The notes below the pieces were generated by a model. That model searched no databases, was not told the origin of the DNA, and saw only the letters and a program-made list of their open reading frames with translations. A program made the position numbers and the translations under genes. DNA of 54,661 nt from positions 562,240-616,900 of the forward strand of contig BJOX01000377.1 of assembly GCA_009731375.1 (NCBI GenBank), written 5' to 3'. Below are positions 30,760-39,824 of this stretch, one piece after another. The DNA is from Paulinella micropora (Eukaryota > Cercozoa > Imbricatea > Euglyphida). How positions within the stretch are numbered: the stretch's first letter is position 1; each line of letters opens with the position of its first letter.

Positions 30760-31304
30760 CTGGTCGGTACTTGGGTACTTGGGTTGTGAGGCTGGACTGG
30801 TGGTCAGTCGCGTGTCCCTGCCCAAGGGCGCGCGACCACTGCCTTTTTGGCCCTGGGAGCTGTGATATGGTCGAAATATTCGTGATACGGCGAAAAAGGC
30901 AGTGATATGGTACAAAAAGGCAGTAGTGCGTGACAAAAAGGCAGTGATATGGCTGTATGTGTATGGCCTGCATCCGGGCCCGGCGCACCAGTGAATTTCT
31001 AGAAGACTGTTACTGTCACGTGGGCGGCACCCGTGTCACTCTCATAAGAATCGAGTCTGCCTTGACCGAAAGTGGTCGCAGCCGGAACGAAGCCATTGCC
31101 GAATTTTCCCTACCACATACCGAGGCTGAATTCCCGGAATTTTACCGCGCCGCAAAAAAGGGGAAATTTTCGCGAAACTTTTGCTTTTTGTGCCGCGCCG
31201 CAAACAAAGTGAAATTTTTGCGAAACTTTTGCTTTTTACTTTTGTTGTGTGGTCAAGCTTGTGAGGAAAGGTTCTCTCGCTGACTACTGTCCTGGGTTGC
31301 GTGT
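30760..31304. promoter_or_regulatory. Divergent upstream region with two families of short repeats
   Basis: This lies between the divergent genes at 30759 and 31305. Near 30875-30950 the motif AAAAAGGCAGTGATATGG and variants occur three to four times. Near 31150-31240 a block with CGCGAAACTTTTGCTTTTT preceded by GCCGCGCCGCAAA occurs twice in tandem, the second ending about 65 bases before the polymerase-helicase start. Repeats at this position are compatible with an origin or promoter array for the replication gene. No conserved gene is seen in the stretch. Confidence 0.5.
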
Positions 31305-34300
31305 GTGCAGTGTACAGAGATGGACTCCGAGGACGAATGCTACGACGAGAGCCAGCCGGTGTCGCCTGGGCTGGGCGTGCCTGTTGAAGTTGGCGTGGTG
31401 GACGACGACAGCGTCGCAGAAGGGGAGGAGGATCCTGTCTATGGACAGGGACAGGCGCTACTGACGCTGCGCGAAAAGATGGATCTGCACCTGCTGTCGG
31501 AGCTGGCGCGAGACGCGCGGTTCGAGCCATGTTACCGCCGCTATCTGATGTCTATGTACTACATGACGAACAGGTACGGCTTCCACGAAGTCCATTACCG
31601 ACGGCCCCGTGGCGCAAGGCCGCCGCGCAATGGCGCTTACGTGGGCTGGAGGCTGTACGCAGACAGTGGGCTGCAGAATGCACCTGCCGAACTTCGGCGA
31701 TTGGTTCTTGGCCCCAGCCACATCGAGCTGGACATTCGCAACTCGGTACCCTTCTTTCTGTACTGGCTGGCCTCGTCGCTGGAGGCAGAGTCCACGCCTG
31801 CGTTGGATCCCTTGCGCGACTTTGTGGAGAGGCGAGAGGATGTGCTAGACCAGGCCAAGGCGGTGCTGGGCGTCGATGACAACGAGCTAGTCAAGGGCTA
31901 CATGCTCAAGCTGGTCCACGGCGGTAGATTCCTTGAGCTGCCGGGCGGGCGCCGTGTCGACGCGAGCGAGCTGCAGGTGCTCGCGCCGTTTTGTGTTAGC
32001 GTCCAGAAGGCGGCCAAAGGATTGGCTAAGTTTTTCCCTCGGCTGTGGGCGTGGTGTGAGAAGCAGAAGTGCTCGGCTACCCCGGACGGCAAGCATAGAC
32101 TCTACCAAACACTGGGGCGCTTCGTGCACTTTGTGACTACTCGGTTCGAGAACGAGATCATGATGCGCACGGTGAGGTTTTTCGGCGAGGACAATGTGTC
32201 TGTGCTGGTGCACGACGCGGTGTATGTGAAGCGCGAGGGGCGGGTGGACTTGGAGGCGCTACAGGCTTACTTGGAGGAGGAAGGCCCTTTGTCTGCAGTG
32301 CAGACTGCCAAGCCCAACAGCAAGACTATCCTGATCGACGGAGTGCGCAGACCAGTCCCGGTACTGCTGCCGCCGGATATGAGGGCTCGCTGGCGGGAGA
32401 CGGTTTGTGACGAGCGCACGGGCGACAGGGAAGCGCTATACGAAATGAAGCTGTCCGTCGACAACTTTGGAGGGTACACCCGCGTGCGCCTGTACGTGAC
32501 GGAAGATGACTTGTTCAAAGTGGTCTTGCCGGACGGGAGCATCAGGTTCTTCGTGCACCCCATTTCGTTTGAGAAACATCGGGTACAAATCATCAACGCG
32601 GTGACTGGGCTGGGCAAGACAGAAGCAGCGTTCGGTGCTATCCGCGACTTGTTGTCCCAAAAGCCGACCGCCCGTGTCGTCTGGATAGTGGGCCGTATCT
32701 CGCAGGCCCAGGACGGCGATCGGAGGCTGCCAGCCTCCCTGGCCGGCCACGGCTTCGGCAACAAAGTGGTGCTGTACGAGAATGCTACTCGGCAGGAGAT
32801 CTACGATGCCCAGATTCTTCTGATCCAGCTGGAAAGTCTCTGGAAGCTGTTTTCGCAGCAGATCAAGAAGTCGGCCTGCAGGTTCTTGCGCTTGGCGGAC
32901 CTGGTGGTGATGGACGAGGCCATGCTGATCTTCAACCAGAGCATCTGCATGGAGACAAACGGCTCGCGCCTGCGGGAGAACGACAGCGTGCTGCGAGCGC
33001 TGTGCACAGAAGCGCCCCGGCTATTGATTATGGACAAAGACATACACCGTAGCCCGCACTTGCGGGACTTTCTGTTGGCGGATGGCGCGGGGGTTTGTAG
33101 GCGGAAGGGTACTGCGACCGAGGAAGAGGGCCAAGAAGAGATCATGTTGCACCACTACAGCTACGTGCCACCCCACTTGCGCCGTAAGATGCTGGTGTTG
33201 GCGGAGGGCGACGAATTCGAGGGGAAAGTCGTAGACGCGATCAGCCAAGGTAAGAAGATCTTTGTGTCGTGTCACACTCAAAAAGCGGCGGCCTGGCTGT
33301 ACGACCTCTTGCACCAGCGTTTCCCCGAGCACGCCCCCCGACGGCCAGGCTCTGCTGGCATGGACCCGAACGTGCGCACGATCGTTAACCCGACCCCCCG
33401 AGAGCGCACGCAACTGGAACATGAGACCGTGGCACGCGAAAACCTGGCCCGTGCGACGTGGTCCGACGGCGCGTGTATAATGCTCCTGGACGGCGTGACT
33501 TCCAAATCCACGGCCGCGCAGCTGACACATACGATCAACGAATTCTTTGCGGCTCCCGGCCCGAGGTGTCTTATCCACACGAGCAGACTCTGTGTGGCCG
33601 TAGACTTACAGACGCCGATCGACATGGTGTTTTTGCATTGTTCGTATGAGGGGAGCGTGTCTGTGCTGGGCCCTCCCGCGCGTATCCTGTCGCAGATGTT
33701 GATGAGGCCCCGGAACGTGGCCGACAACATCATCTATGCCTACTTTGGCGAGAAGGGCCTGCCCGTGCCGCGCAGCTTTCCTGCTAACGGACGGGATGCA
33801 GCGCTACCCTGGGAGCACTGTGCCCTCTTCAAACAACTTGAGCTGGACTACTGTGACAAGGAGAGGCGCATGCTTGCGCTTTATCGGTCGACTGGCAAGC
33901 CGAACCCGTGGAGCGTGATAGAGAAATGCCACTCGCTGGTCGGCGTGGTAAACACTGACGGGGAAAGGGGGTTGGTGGAAGTTCCTTCGTCGCTCAAGCT
34001 CAGACTGCTCGCGTCGTTGGTCGAGCAGCGTCAGAGCCTGGGTGTGTTGATCTGGGACTGGCTCATTAAGGAGTACGAAGTGGTACTGCCTCCGGTCCTG
34101 AGCGACGAGGAGCGGGAGCGGATCAGGGAGGACGAACGGAAAAAACTGGAGGCGCTTGAGGAGAAGGGACAGGACGGCGGGCCGCCACCAGAGCTGACTA
34201 GGCGATACGTGGTCATCCTGAAATACATCAAGTGGCACAAACTGACCCCTGAGTATATCAGCAAGTGGATTGCGGCTATGGGCAGGAAACAGAGACACTC

Positions 34301-35129
34301 TGAAGACGAGAAGCACTTGCTCAAAATAATGCCTGTGTTGGCCAAGTTTCCTGGTGAACTGGAAGGGTTCAAGCTGTTGCGGACGGAACTGGTCAAACAG
34401 CGGCGCCGGCTGCGCAAGAAACTACGGAAGAAGGACGCAGAGAAGATCGATAACGAGGTCGCATGGCTCACCTACAAGTGGGTCAAGAAAATGGACAAGC
34501 GCATCCGTGATTGCAAGGCCGCCGCGAAGAAGCTGGACAAGCTGGCCTTGTCTCGTGTCCACGAGAAGCGTGCGCTACAGAGCGATCTTGTCAGCACACG
34601 CGAGCTCCCTGTCGTGTGTGAGAGCGATCTGGCTATGCACAAAGCCCTGAACGGCTTTGCTGGCCTTCTGGGGGCGCCGTCGATCAACGCCCTGGTCGAA
34701 AGTAAAGATGCGTCGTACCAGCTGTCGCTGCTCAAGGGGAAGGAACAGGTGCTAAGCCAGCTGTCACAGCAGGTCCGCGATGCGTCCAAGGGCATCGGAC
34801 AGAGCAACGGGATGCGGCTGAAGGCGGGCGGCAAGGCGAAGAACATGGCTAACTACATCCTAGGCCAGGTAGGGTACAGGCTGCTGGAAACAGGCAAGAA
34901 GGAGCGCGCCCGTACAGCAGGGGCGCGGGTGAGCACGAGCACGTTCGTGGTTGTGCCGGCCGACAAAGACATCGTGGGGCGAAAGAGGAAGCATGTCGAC
35001 TTTCAGGCCGCACCGGATGTGAACGGCCGGCTCATGAGCAGTGCAGATAGCGCACAGCAGACGGGTCAGCACAAGCGGCAGTGCCTTGACGACAAGTCAG
35101 AGCGCGTGACTGCCGACGCGAGTGTATAG
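31305..35129 (+). CDS. Family A-like polymerase domain fused to UL9-type SF2 helicase
   Basis: A 1,274-aa protein (a start at 31320, MDSEDE, is equally possible). Residues about 60-340 resemble the palm of family A/T7-like polymerases (TV-Pol-like): motif A IELDIRNSVPFF with Asp143, a motif-B-like VKGYMLKLVHGG and motif C VLVHDAVYV with His303-Asp304. Residues about 425-800 form an SF2 helicase like herpesvirus origin-binding protein UL9: Walker A TGLGKT (434-439), Walker B VVMDEA (Asp537-Glu538), KKIFVSCHTQ as motif IV, and a late SQMLMRPR motif VI. The Lys/Arg-rich helical C terminus (about 900-1200) may bind DNA. It is the likely central replication enzyme of the right element, since no other polymerase is in view. 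The helicase call is firmer than the polymerase call. Confidence 0.7.
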   Translation: MQCTEMDSEDECYDESQPVSPGLGVPVEVGVVDDDSVAEGEEDPVYGQGQALLTLREKMDLHLLSELARDARFEPCYRRYLMSMYYMTNRYGFHEVHYRRPRGARPPRNGAYVGWRLYADSGLQNAPAELRRLVLGPSHIELDIRNSVPFFLYWLASSLEAESTPALDPLRDFVERREDVLDQAKAVLGVDDNELVKGYMLKLVHGGRFLELPGGRRVDASELQVLAPFCVSVQKAAKGLAKFFPRLWAWCEKQKCSATPDGKHRLYQTLGRFVHFVTTRFENEIMMRTVRFFGEDNVSVLVHDAVYVKREGRVDLEALQAYLEEEGPLSAVQTAKPNSKTILIDGVRRPVPVLLPPDMRARWRETVCDERTGDREALYEMKLSVDNFGGYTRVRLYVTEDDLFKVVLPDGSIRFFVHPISFEKHRVQIINAVTGLGKTEAAFGAIRDLLSQKPTARVVWIVGRISQAQDGDRRLPASLAGHGFGNKVVLYENATRQEIYDAQILLIQLESLWKLFSQQIKKSACRFLRLADLVVMDEAMLIFNQSICMETNGSRLRENDSVLRALCTEAPRLLIMDKDIHRSPHLRDFLLADGAGVCRRKGTATEEEGQEEIMLHHYSYVPPHLRRKMLVLAEGDEFEGKVVDAISQGKKIFVSCHTQKAAAWLYDLLHQRFPEHAPRRPGSAGMDPNVRTIVNPTPRERTQLEHETVARENLARATWSDGACIMLLDGVTSKSTAAQLTHTINEFFAAPGPRCLIHTSRLCVAVDLQTPIDMVFLHCSYEGSVSVLGPPARILSQMLMRPRNVADNIIYAYFGEKGLPVPRSFPANGRDAALPWEHCALFKQLELDYCDKERRMLALYRSTGKPNPWSVIEKCHSLVGVVNTDGERGLVEVPSSLKLRLLASLVEQRQSLGVLIWDWLIKEYEVVLPPVLSDEERERIREDERKKLEALEEKGQDGGPPPELTRRYVVILKYIKWHKLTPEYISKWIAAMGRKQRHSEDEKHLLKIMPVLAKFPGELEGFKLLRTELVKQRRRLRKKLRKKDAEKIDNEVAWLTYKWVKKMDKRIRDCKAAAKKLDKLALSRVHEKRALQSDLVSTRELPVVCESDLAMHKALNGFAGLLGAPSINALVESKDASYQLSLLKGKEQVLSQLSQQVRDASKGIGQSNGMRLKAGGKAKNMANYILGQVGYRLLETGKKERARTAGARVSTSTFVVVPADKDIVGRKRKHVDFQAAPDVNGRLMSSADSAQQTGQHKRQCLDDKSERVTADASV

Positions 35130-35296
35130 AAAAACAATTTATTAAAAAGGGTTGTTCTTTTTCCCGGGAACTTTTTTTAATATTCTTACAAATTAATAAA
35201 CAACAAAAAAAAGGAGGTGCCTGACAGAGATTTAGCAACATCAGAGAATTGAACTTTCGACATCAAGGTCTAACGTTTCTGACTGATTGAGCTAAC

Positions 35297-35668
35297 ATGA
35301 CAGACACACAAATAAATAAAGAGGACAACTCGCTGCTGTTCTTTGGCGGGTGCCTGCCGGCCAGATTGGCGGTGGCCGGCCTGGCCATCTATAGACCACA
35401 GCCCTGGATGAGAGCGCTGGCCGCAATTCCTGCTGCTGTTTGGTTGAGCGGAGCGCTTGACGACAAGCAGACCGGCTTTTTCGGTGGAGAGGCGTGGTGG
35501 GCAGAACACCGAAAAACACACGGGCTCCTGTGGGCTTCCTATGCCCTCACCGGACGAGGCGAAATTCTAGCGGCTGATGCGGCCTTTGGGGCATGGGCTG
35601 CGGTAGAACACGGAAAAAAAAGTTCTGAAGCTAAACGTATAGAAACCGATGCAGGTCACGAAACGTAA
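35297..35668 (+). CDS. Small membrane protein of a type seen in giant viruses
   Basis: A 123-aa protein. Its pattern is LFFGGCLPARLAVAGLA (helix 1), a second helix (ALAAIPAAVWLSG), then TGFFGGEAWWAEHRKTHGLL and a third helix. An order of GC-x2-R, a middle helix, a GGxxWW motif and RxxH matches a small membrane-protein family I recall from phycodnavirus- and mimivirus-like genomes; the function there is unknown. The last 20 bases overlap the start of the ribonucleotide reductase gene, so the pair is co-oriented and tightly packed. A virion membrane role is possible. Confidence 0.7.
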   Translation: MTDTQINKEDNSLLFFGGCLPARLAVAGLAIYRPQPWMRALAAIPAAVWLSGALDDKQTGFFGGEAWWAEHRKTHGLLWASYALTGRGEILAADAAFGAWAAVEHGKKSSEAKRIETDAGHET

Positions 35669-37916
35669 TGGATCTACACAGGCCGTTTCGCTCGATAAGA
35701 TTCTGGCGCGAGTTGCTAGCCTGTCCGAGGATCTGCATGCCGTTGACCCCGTTCTTGTCTCCCAAAGGGTTATCGGGGGCCTGTACGACCTCGTGCCGAC
35801 GAGCGAACTCGACTCGCTGGCCGCGTCAACGTGTGCGTCGCTCGCGATTCAGCACCCGGAATACGGATCCTTGGGCGGTCGTTTATTGGGATCCAACCAC
35901 GCCAAGCAGTGCCCCCCAACCTTCAGCGCTGCCATGGAAAAGCTTAGGCAGGGCATGGAGCCAGCTTACAGCATATTCGTGGACCAGAACGCCGGGCAGC
36001 TAAACGCCATGATCGAGGCCCGCCGAGACATGCTGTATGACTATTTCGGTTATTCAACCCTGCTCAAGTCCTATTTGCTCAAAGACGGCCAGGGCCGTGC
36101 ATGTGAAACTGCACAATTCATGTGGCTTCGTGTTGCCGTTCACCTTCACCGCCGCGAGTCCAAAGAGCCACTGAAATGCATCAAAGAGACCTATGACCTC
36201 ATGTCATTGCAATTCTATACTCACGCGAGTCCAACATTGTTTAACAGCGGGCTGAGAAGAGCGGGCCAGCTTTCCAGCTGCTTCTTGCTCCCGATCAAGG
36301 GCGACTCGCTGAGTGACATCTACGACACCATCAAAAACACTGCTCTTATCTCTAAAGGAGGAGGCGGGATTGGTCTGCATCTCGGCTGCGTGAGGGCCAA
36401 GGGGTCCCTGATTCGCAGCACGGGCGGGCACAGTGACGGCGTGGTACCCTTGTGCAAAGTGCTCAACGAGACCGCTCGCTACGCAAATCAGGCCGGGAAG
36501 CGAAAGGGGGCGATCGCAGTCTACCTGCCAGTACATCACCCCGATGTGTTTGAATGGTTAGACCTCAAAAAGATCACAGGTTCTGAAGAACTACGCGCCC
36601 GGGACTTGTTTCTGGGACTTACTGTCAATGACTTGTTTATGGAGCGTGTAGAACGGGATGAACAATGGTCCCTATTTTGCCCGGACGAGACGGGCGTAGG
36701 CGACCTGGACGCCCTCTACGGCAAGGAGTTCGAGTCCCAGTACAAGCGGGCCGAGAGGCTGGGCCTGGCGAGACGTAACGTCAAGGCTCGTGAGCTCTGG
36801 AGTGCCGTCTGCCGTGCACAGATCGAGTCGGGCGGAGTCCCCTACGTCATGTTTAAAGACGCGGTGAACGCGAAATCGAACCAAAAGAACTTGGGCACGA
36901 TTCGTTGTTCGAATCTCTGTGCCGAAGTGGTCCAATACAGTTCAGGCGGTGAGTGTGGCGAGCACAGCGTGTGTAACTTGGCCAGCATTGCGCTGCCTAG
37001 GTTCGTGTCGGAGGACCGCAAGTCCTTTGATTTCGAGTTGCTGCGGTCGTGCGTGCGTGTAGCCATCAGAAATCTCGACACTGTCATCGACATTACAGAC
37101 TATCCTACGGAGGAAGCCAGGCGCAGCAACCTCTTGCATCGTCCGGTGGCCCTTGGTGTCAATGGCCTGGCCGACGTGTTTGCTCTGATGAAGATGCCAT
37201 GGGACTCAACAGAGGCACAGAAGCTCAATGTCAAAATTTCACAAGAACTTTACTATGCCGCATTATGGGCCTCGAGCGAACTAGCACAGGAGAAGGGCGC
37301 GTACAAGAGTTTCGGCGGGTCTCCTGCTAGCCAGGGGCTCCTGCAGTTCGATCTGTGGCCCGGTAGGCAGCAGACAGACGACCGCTGGGACTCGCTCCGC
37401 CTGAGCATCACCAAGTACGGGCTACGAAACTCGCAGCTAATTGCACTAATGCCGACTGCCACGACCGCTCAGATCCTGGGTAATTTCGAGTCGTTTGAAC
37501 CTCCCCACTCGAACGTCTTTGTGCGTCGTGTGCTCTCTGGCGAGCACGTCGTGTGGAACAAGCACCTGGTTTCCGAGTTAGAAGAGCGCGGGCTCTGGAA
37601 CGAACAGCTCAGGGCCAAGATCATTGCCGACGGTGGTTCTGTGCAAGGGTGCGACCTACCCGACGACATCCGGAAGATCTACAAGACCGTGTGGGAGATC
37701 CCCTTGCGCTTGCAGCTGCACTTGGCGGCCGACCTCGGGCCATTCGTATGCGGCTCACAGTCGCTCAATTTACATGTGACAAATCCTACCGAGCGCAGAG
37801 TCAGCAGCGCTTTGTTCTACGCGTGGCAGCTCGGCCTCAAAACTACCTATTACATACGAACCCAGGCCGCTAGCAAGGCCCTGGGGCCGGCCGACTGTGC
37901 TGTCTGTGTAGCTTGA
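35649..37916 (+). CDS. Ribonucleotide reductase class I, large (alpha) subunit
   Basis: A 755-aa protein with the expected layout: N-terminal ATP-cone (MQVTKRNGSTQAVSLDKI), RAGQLSSCFLLPI with the redox Cys, GGGGIGLHLG, the active site NLCAEVVQYSS with Cys and Glu, PTATTAQILGNFESFEP, and a C-terminal ADCAVC redox pair. It reduces ribonucleotides to deoxyribonucleotides for viral DNA synthesis and needs a small (beta) subunit, not present in this window. The length is normal and the frame is open throughout. It starts inside the last 20 bases of the preceding membrane-protein gene and ends 22 AT-rich bases from the convergent next gene. Confidence 0.96.
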   Translation: MQVTKRNGSTQAVSLDKILARVASLSEDLHAVDPVLVSQRVIGGLYDLVPTSELDSLAASTCASLAIQHPEYGSLGGRLLGSNHAKQCPPTFSAAMEKLRQGMEPAYSIFVDQNAGQLNAMIEARRDMLYDYFGYSTLLKSYLLKDGQGRACETAQFMWLRVAVHLHRRESKEPLKCIKETYDLMSLQFYTHASPTLFNSGLRRAGQLSSCFLLPIKGDSLSDIYDTIKNTALISKGGGGIGLHLGCVRAKGSLIRSTGGHSDGVVPLCKVLNETARYANQAGKRKGAIAVYLPVHHPDVFEWLDLKKITGSEELRARDLFLGLTVNDLFMERVERDEQWSLFCPDETGVGDLDALYGKEFESQYKRAERLGLARRNVKARELWSAVCRAQIESGGVPYVMFKDAVNAKSNQKNLGTIRCSNLCAEVVQYSSGGECGEHSVCNLASIALPRFVSEDRKSFDFELLRSCVRVAIRNLDTVIDITDYPTEEARRSNLLHRPVALGVNGLADVFALMKMPWDSTEAQKLNVKISQELYYAALWASSELAQEKGAYKSFGGSPASQGLLQFDLWPGRQQTDDRWDSLRLSITKYGLRNSQLIALMPTATTAQILGNFESFEPPHSNVFVRRVLSGEHVVWNKHLVSELEERGLWNEQLRAKIIADGGSVQGCDLPDDIRKIYKTVWEIPLRLQLHLAADLGPFVCGSQSLNLHVTNPTERRVSSALFYAWQLGLKTTYYIRTQAASKALGPADCAVCVA

Positions 37917-37938
37917 AGCTGTACAAAATTTTAATTAA

Positions 37939-38709
37939 TTAAACAAACTCCTCATCGATTTGCATCGCGTTCGGGTCGGCTGCAGAGTCTTCCTTGAGCG
38001 ACACACCGTAGGCCTCTTCTTCCGTTAAGCTGATGTCCGCGTAGGGCAGGCCGTCCGTGATCTTTCGCAGCTGGATGATCTTGAGGCCGAGCGAAACTTT
38101 CTCCTGGCGCGAACACAATGTCGTCACTTGGACCAGGCAGCGAACTACGTCTCCCTTGGCAATGGCTTGGTTGTCTCCCTCTCCACCCAGGATCTTGGCA
38201 CCCGTCAGCGTGCAGCCCAGGCGCGCGGGCCAGGCCCTGTCGCTCTTGGCGCTGGTACGGGGACGGGTACAGGCCTGGTAGTAAGACTTGATTTCCTGGT
38301 CTGTTTTCGCCAGGGGGCCGCTTCGTTTCACGGTGGGCAGCAGCTTGTCCCGGGCTTGCACAACCAGCGCGCACATCCTCTCATCAATGGCCCTGATAGC
38401 TTGGTAGGCCTCCAGCACGGTCGAGTGGGACGTGGCCTCGCGGAAACTCAGATCGATCATCACCTTCTTGGAGTCCTGGAAGCTCGAAGGGTCCCAAGCC
38501 ACGACCAGCGGCGGCAGCAAGAGAGTCAGTGCCTTCCCGTCGTACACGACATTTCCAAAAATTGACCCGTAGGCCGCCCGAGGTTCGCCTTGCAGCTTGA
38601 TTTTCTCCAAGTCCTCGGCCGGGTTGAACTTGACTGCCAGCTGCTTGCCATCGCTCGCGCTCTTGATCAATTGAACAGACATCATCAAGTTTTTGTGAGA
38701 GGCAGACAT
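37939..38709 (-). CDS. Candidate ssDNA-binding protein
   Basis: A 256-aa protein without a clear Pfam-type signature. It combines N-terminal beta-rich segments (LAVKFNPAEDLEKIKL, GNVVYDGKALTLLLPPLVV), a basic middle (RPRTSAKSDRAWPARLG), a strand-rich part (DVVRCLVQVTTLC, VSLGLKIIQLRKI) and a very acidic C-terminal tip (MQIDEEFV). An acidic tip after OB-like strands is characteristic of many viral and bacterial SSBs. It is divergent from the PCNA-like gene and shares the GATTTAAATC promoter region with it, supporting a replication role. The assignment is inference. Confidence 0.5.
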   Translation of the reverse strand: MSASHKNLMMSVQLIKSASDGKQLAVKFNPAEDLEKIKLQGEPRAAYGSIFGNVVYDGKALTLLLPPLVVAWDPSSFQDSKKVMIDLSFREATSHSTVLEAYQAIRAIDERMCALVVQARDKLLPTVKRSGPLAKTDQEIKSYYQACTRPRTSAKSDRAWPARLGCTLTGAKILGGEGDNQAIAKGDVVRCLVQVTTLCSRQEKVSLGLKIIQLRKITDGLPYADISLTEEEAYGVSLKEDSAADPNAMQIDEEFV

Positions 38710-38834
38710 CCTCTTGCGATTTGAAAGCGAGTGCCGATTTAAATCGAGGCGGATTTAAATCGGCGGCCTTCAAAAAGCAAAAGGCCGGCAGTCAAAAAAA
38801 GCTCTTGCCACTTTTGAATTTCTCTGCTGCTACG
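38710..38834. promoter_or_regulatory. Divergent early-type promoter with two GATTTAAATC palindromes
   Basis: GATTTAAATC occurs at 38736-38745 and 38752-38761, 16 bases apart start to start, between the divergent SSB-like and PCNA-like genes. The first copy is 26 bases from the minus-strand ATG and the second 73 bases from the plus-strand ATG. The same palindrome is at 40286 between the VLTF genes and at 43404. Confidence 0.6.
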
Positions 38835-39824
38835 ATGGGTGTCGTGTTTCTCTGGCGCACCAAGAGTGGTGGGCCCTTGTTCCGCCGGGCGGTCGAGTGC
38901 CTGGCGCCCGTGCTGCTCGAGGCCACTATCAATGCCACGCCGACCGGCCTCGGGCTCGTCGGTGTCGCCGACGGCGTGAGCGCCGAGTTGTGGATGCCCT
39001 TTGAAGAGTCACAAGGCGACTATGTCCAGTTTAACTGGAGCAAGGTGCGCGTGGTGTTTTGCATCGATCTGAAGGAAGTGGCCAACTGGCTGACGCAGTA
39101 CAGACCAGAAATGACGCTGGAGCTCGCACTGGACAGCGAGAACGAGCTTTCACTCAAATTGTACGACGAGGGCAAGAGCTTTGAGCACACGAGCGCCCTG
39201 TCTAACCTGCGCGTGCCGGCTGACGTGGTTACGACCGACGGCAACACCCTCCGGTGCGACCAGCTGGCCGACGTGGGCTCGACCGCGCTGTGTGCGGTGG
39301 CCAGGCACCACCACAAGACCAACAGCCACGCGCGCTTCTACGTCACCAACGGCCGGCTGGCGGTCGAGTCCTGTCTGCTCGATGTCTCGGAACAGCGCAA
39401 GAGCTGCACCTACCTAGCGGACGTGATCCAGTACCGCGAGTGCGAACGGCCCAGAATACGCAGCGAGCTGCCCGGCCAGGCTGGAGACGGGCTCTTCTAT
39501 TCGCTGGACACGGTCAAGAAGATTCTGAAGGCGAGCAGTTTCCAGGAACGCAAGAAGGGGCGCGTGATGCTCGGGCTCAACAAGGACGGGCCGCTCGTGC
39601 TGGTGTTCAACCGTGGCGCCAGCTACCTGAAATTCGCCATCGTCTCGTCGAGCGCGGCCGCCGACGAAGAACAGCCCAACGTCGAGCCGCCCGTGCCGCT
39701 CGAGCGGCAGGAGAGCGGGTGTGTGCCCAAGGTGATCAAGAGGAAGCACAAACAGTCGTCTTCGTCCGCGCGCGTCAAGAAGCAGAAAGTAGACGCAGTC
39801 CCGGAAGCCGCGAAAGGCGCTTGA
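38835..39824 (+). CDS. PCNA-like DNA sliding clamp
   Basis: A 329-aa protein whose first 265 residues follow the PCNA pattern of two similar domains: the N-terminal FRRAVECLAPVLLEATINAT, GLGLVGVADGVSAELWMPF (the PCNA D-A-V-A-like motif area), a central linker, a second domain beginning LRVPADVV, and a closing GPLVLVFNRGASYLKFAIV (corresponding to the final strands). PCNA rings tether polymerase to DNA. The C-terminal 60 residues form an extra charged tail (VIKRKHKQSSSSARVKKQK), basic and possibly a nuclear signal. The start at 38835 avoids reading through the promoter palindromes. The last 50 bases overlap the convergent VLTF2-like gene. Confidence 0.75.
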   Translation: MGVVFLWRTKSGGPLFRRAVECLAPVLLEATINATPTGLGLVGVADGVSAELWMPFEESQGDYVQFNWSKVRVVFCIDLKEVANWLTQYRPEMTLELALDSENELSLKLYDEGKSFEHTSALSNLRVPADVVTTDGNTLRCDQLADVGSTALCAVARHHHKTNSHARFYVTNGRLAVESCLLDVSEQRKSCTYLADVIQYRECERPRIRSELPGQAGDGLFYSLDTVKKILKASSFQERKKGRVMLGLNKDGPLVLVFNRGASYLKFAIVSSSAAADEEQPNVEPPVPLERQESGCVPKVIKRKHKQSSSSARVKKQKVDAVPEAAKGA

